Shown here piece by piece: positions 62,871 to 64,000 of a stretch of DNA of 64,000 bases; position 1 is the first letter of the stretch, and each line of letters begins with the position of its first letter. Both the position numbers and the translations under genes were made by a program. The notes below the pieces were generated by a model. The model was given only the letters and a program-made list of their open reading frames with translations, did no database searches and had not been told where the DNA came from. The stretch is from Kistimonas asteriae (GTDB lineage Bacteria > Pseudomonadota > Gammaproteobacteria > Pseudomonadales > Endozoicomonadaceae): the NCBI RefSeq assembly GCF_018263925.1, contig NZ_JAEVHF010000001.1:248001-312000 (forward strand), written 5' to 3'.

Positions 62871-64000
62871 GAATATTGTCGTCCGCTCTGGGTCTGATAA
62901 GCACGACACTTGCCACACCAGCTGCTGTTGCAGCGGGCAGTATTGACGGTGATGTTCAGCAACAGGCACTGAACATCCCTGCTATCGTGATGTTCCTGGC
63001 GTTTGTTGCCGCAACACTGTCGATCACTTGGTGGGCCAGCCGCCGTACTCGTTCAGCAGCGGATTATTATGCCGCCGGCGGCAATATTACTGGTTTTCAG
63101 AACGGGCTGGCCATTGCCGGGGATTACATGTCTGCGGCCTCTTTCCTGGGGATTTCCGGCCTGGTCTATCTCTCAGGGTTTGACGGCCTGATTTACTCTA
63201 TCGGCTTCCTCGTTGGCTGGCCGGTAATTCTGTTCCTGATGGCGGAGCGCCTGCGTAACCTGGGTCGGTTCACTTTTGCGGATGTTGCCACCTATCGTCT
63301 TGGCCAGAAATCTATCCGTACGCTGGCGGCCTGTGGTTCACTGGCCGTAGTGGCCCTTTATCTGATCGCCCAGATGGTCGGCTCCGGCAAACTGATCCAG
63401 CTACTGTTCGGCCTGCCCTATGAATATGCCGTTATCCTGGTTGGCATTCTGATGGTGCTCTACGTCACCTTTGGCGGGATGATCGCGACGACATGGGTAC
63501 AGATCATCAAGGCTGTACTACTGCTCTCCGGTGCGACATTCATGGCCGTCATGGTGATGTACTATGTTGGTTTTGATTTCGGCGCCCTGTTCCAGAAAGC
63601 CGTTGAAACCCATCCGAAGGGCGAAGCCATCATGAGCCCCGGTGGACTGGTGTCAGATCCTATATCTGCAATATCCCTCGGGCTTGCACTGATGTTCGGT
63701 ACCGCCGGTTTGCCCCATATCCTGATGCGCTTCTTTACCGTCAGTGATGCCAAGGAAGCCCGTCGTTCCGTCTTCTACGCAACAGGCTTTATTGGCTATT
63801 TCTATATTCTGACCTTCATCATCGGTTTTGGCGCGATTGTCCTGGTCTACACCAATCCGGAATTCCGCGACGCGGCAGGCAATCTCCTGGGCGGAAACAA
63901 TATGGCCGCTATCCACCTGGCGAAAGCGGTCGGTGGCGATGTCTTCCTGGGCTTTATTTCCGCGGTGGCCTTTGCCACAATTCTTGCAGTAGTGTCCGGC
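62867..64000 (+). CDS. actP: Acetate:sodium symporter ActP (partial, runs off the window)
   Basis: An SSS-family permease. The 378 visible codons hold a signal-like N-terminus ([16 protein letters not shown]), then [39 protein letters not shown] and [20 protein letters not shown], all typical of ActP. The full protein is about 550 residues, so the C-terminal third lies beyond the window. AGGAGG precedes the ATG. The gene is coupled to yjcH. With acetyl-CoA synthetase it supports growth on acetate, and CrbSR-type regulators control this step. Confidence 0.95.
   Translation, partial: MRILSSALGLISTTLATPAAVAAGSIDGDVQQQALNIPAIVMFLAFVAATLSITWWASRRTRSAADYYAAGGNITGFQNGLAIAGDYMSAASFLGISGLVYLSGFDGLIYSIGFLVGWPVILFLMAERLRNLGRFTFADVATYRLGQKSIRTLAACGSLAVVALYLIAQMVGSGKLIQLLFGLPYEYAVILVGILMVLYVTFGGMIATTWVQIIKAVLLLSGATFMAVMVMYYVGFDFGALFQKAVETHPKGEAIMSPGGLVSDPISAISLGLALMFGTAGLPHILMRFFTVSDAKEARRSVFYATGFIGYFYILTFIIGFGAIVLVYTNPEFRDAAGNLLGGNNMAAIHLAKAVGGDVFLGFISAVAFATILAVVSG

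Noticed and set aside
1..64000. CRISPR array, prophage or rRNA operon
   Set aside because: No spaced direct repeats, phage structural genes or rRNA stretches were seen; xerD is the housekeeping recombinase, not an integrase.

Overview
The window looks like a chromosome segment of a marine, animal-associated gammaproteobacterium of the Oceanospirillales, most like Endozoicomonas and relatives. The core genes and their order resemble Pseudomonas (TetR-lysS-prfB, thrC-hom, dsbC-xerD, rplS-trmD-rimM-rpsP with ffh, and dinG near ychJ). Large AT-rich genes built from eukaryote-like domains are scattered among them. The genus is inferred from gene content only; no rRNA is present.

Layout. 0-1.6 kb: end of an unknown gene, then a probable type III secretion effector or translocator with a self-cleaving DUF1521 domain. 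1.6-6.3 kb: ung, a TetR regulator, lysS and prfB (with its programmed frameshift). 6.4-8.9 kb: an iron-sparing set behind a clear Fur box (FagA-like protein, fumC, flavodoxin). 9-23 kb: FlgM-like orphan, recJ, an MHS transporter, thrC-hom, truncated haemoglobin, tRNA-Pro, an MFS protein, arylamine N-acetyltransferase, dsbC-xerD and the rpsP-rimM-trmD-rplS operon. 23.4-29.7 kb: an accessory block of about 6 kb separating rpsP from ffh. It holds a minimal YadA-anchored autotransporter, a two-pass membrane protein with LDL-receptor class A motifs and a PPxY tail, an unknown polytopic membrane protein and dead IS30/IS3 fragments. 29.7-44.7 kb: ffh, ccsA-like and yfjD-like genes, NUDIX and gamma-carbonic anhydrase genes, acyltransferase, SRAP, a serine hydrolase, dinG behind an SOS box, and ychJ. 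44.8-46.2 kb: an AT-rich orphan. 46.6-52.3 kb: a TAXI-TRAP transporter, dinB with an SOS-like box, and an acyltransferase. 52.4-64 kb: an acetate-switch locus (CrbR-like regulator, CrbS-like SSS-fused hybrid kinase, yjcH-actP) interrupted by an ankyrin plus SOCS-box-like protein and a Vibrio-cytolysin-like pore-forming toxin with a ricin-type lectin domain.

The most striking theme is host mimicry. Three unrelated accessory proteins each end in a segment that resembles a eukaryotic ubiquitin or SUMO-pathway recruitment motif: PPxY (Nedd4-type E3 ligases), a SOCS/BC box (Elongin-Cullin5) and a SUMO-interaction motif. With the candidate adhesin, the pore-forming toxin and the DUF1521 protein they suggest a dispersed host-interaction arsenal. 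The motif matches are visible in the sequence; functions and delivery routes are inference.

Start codons were chosen by Shine-Dalgarno sequence and family length. Several genes start with GTG or TTG (fldA, the MHS transporter, thrC, hom, SRAP, yfjD-like).
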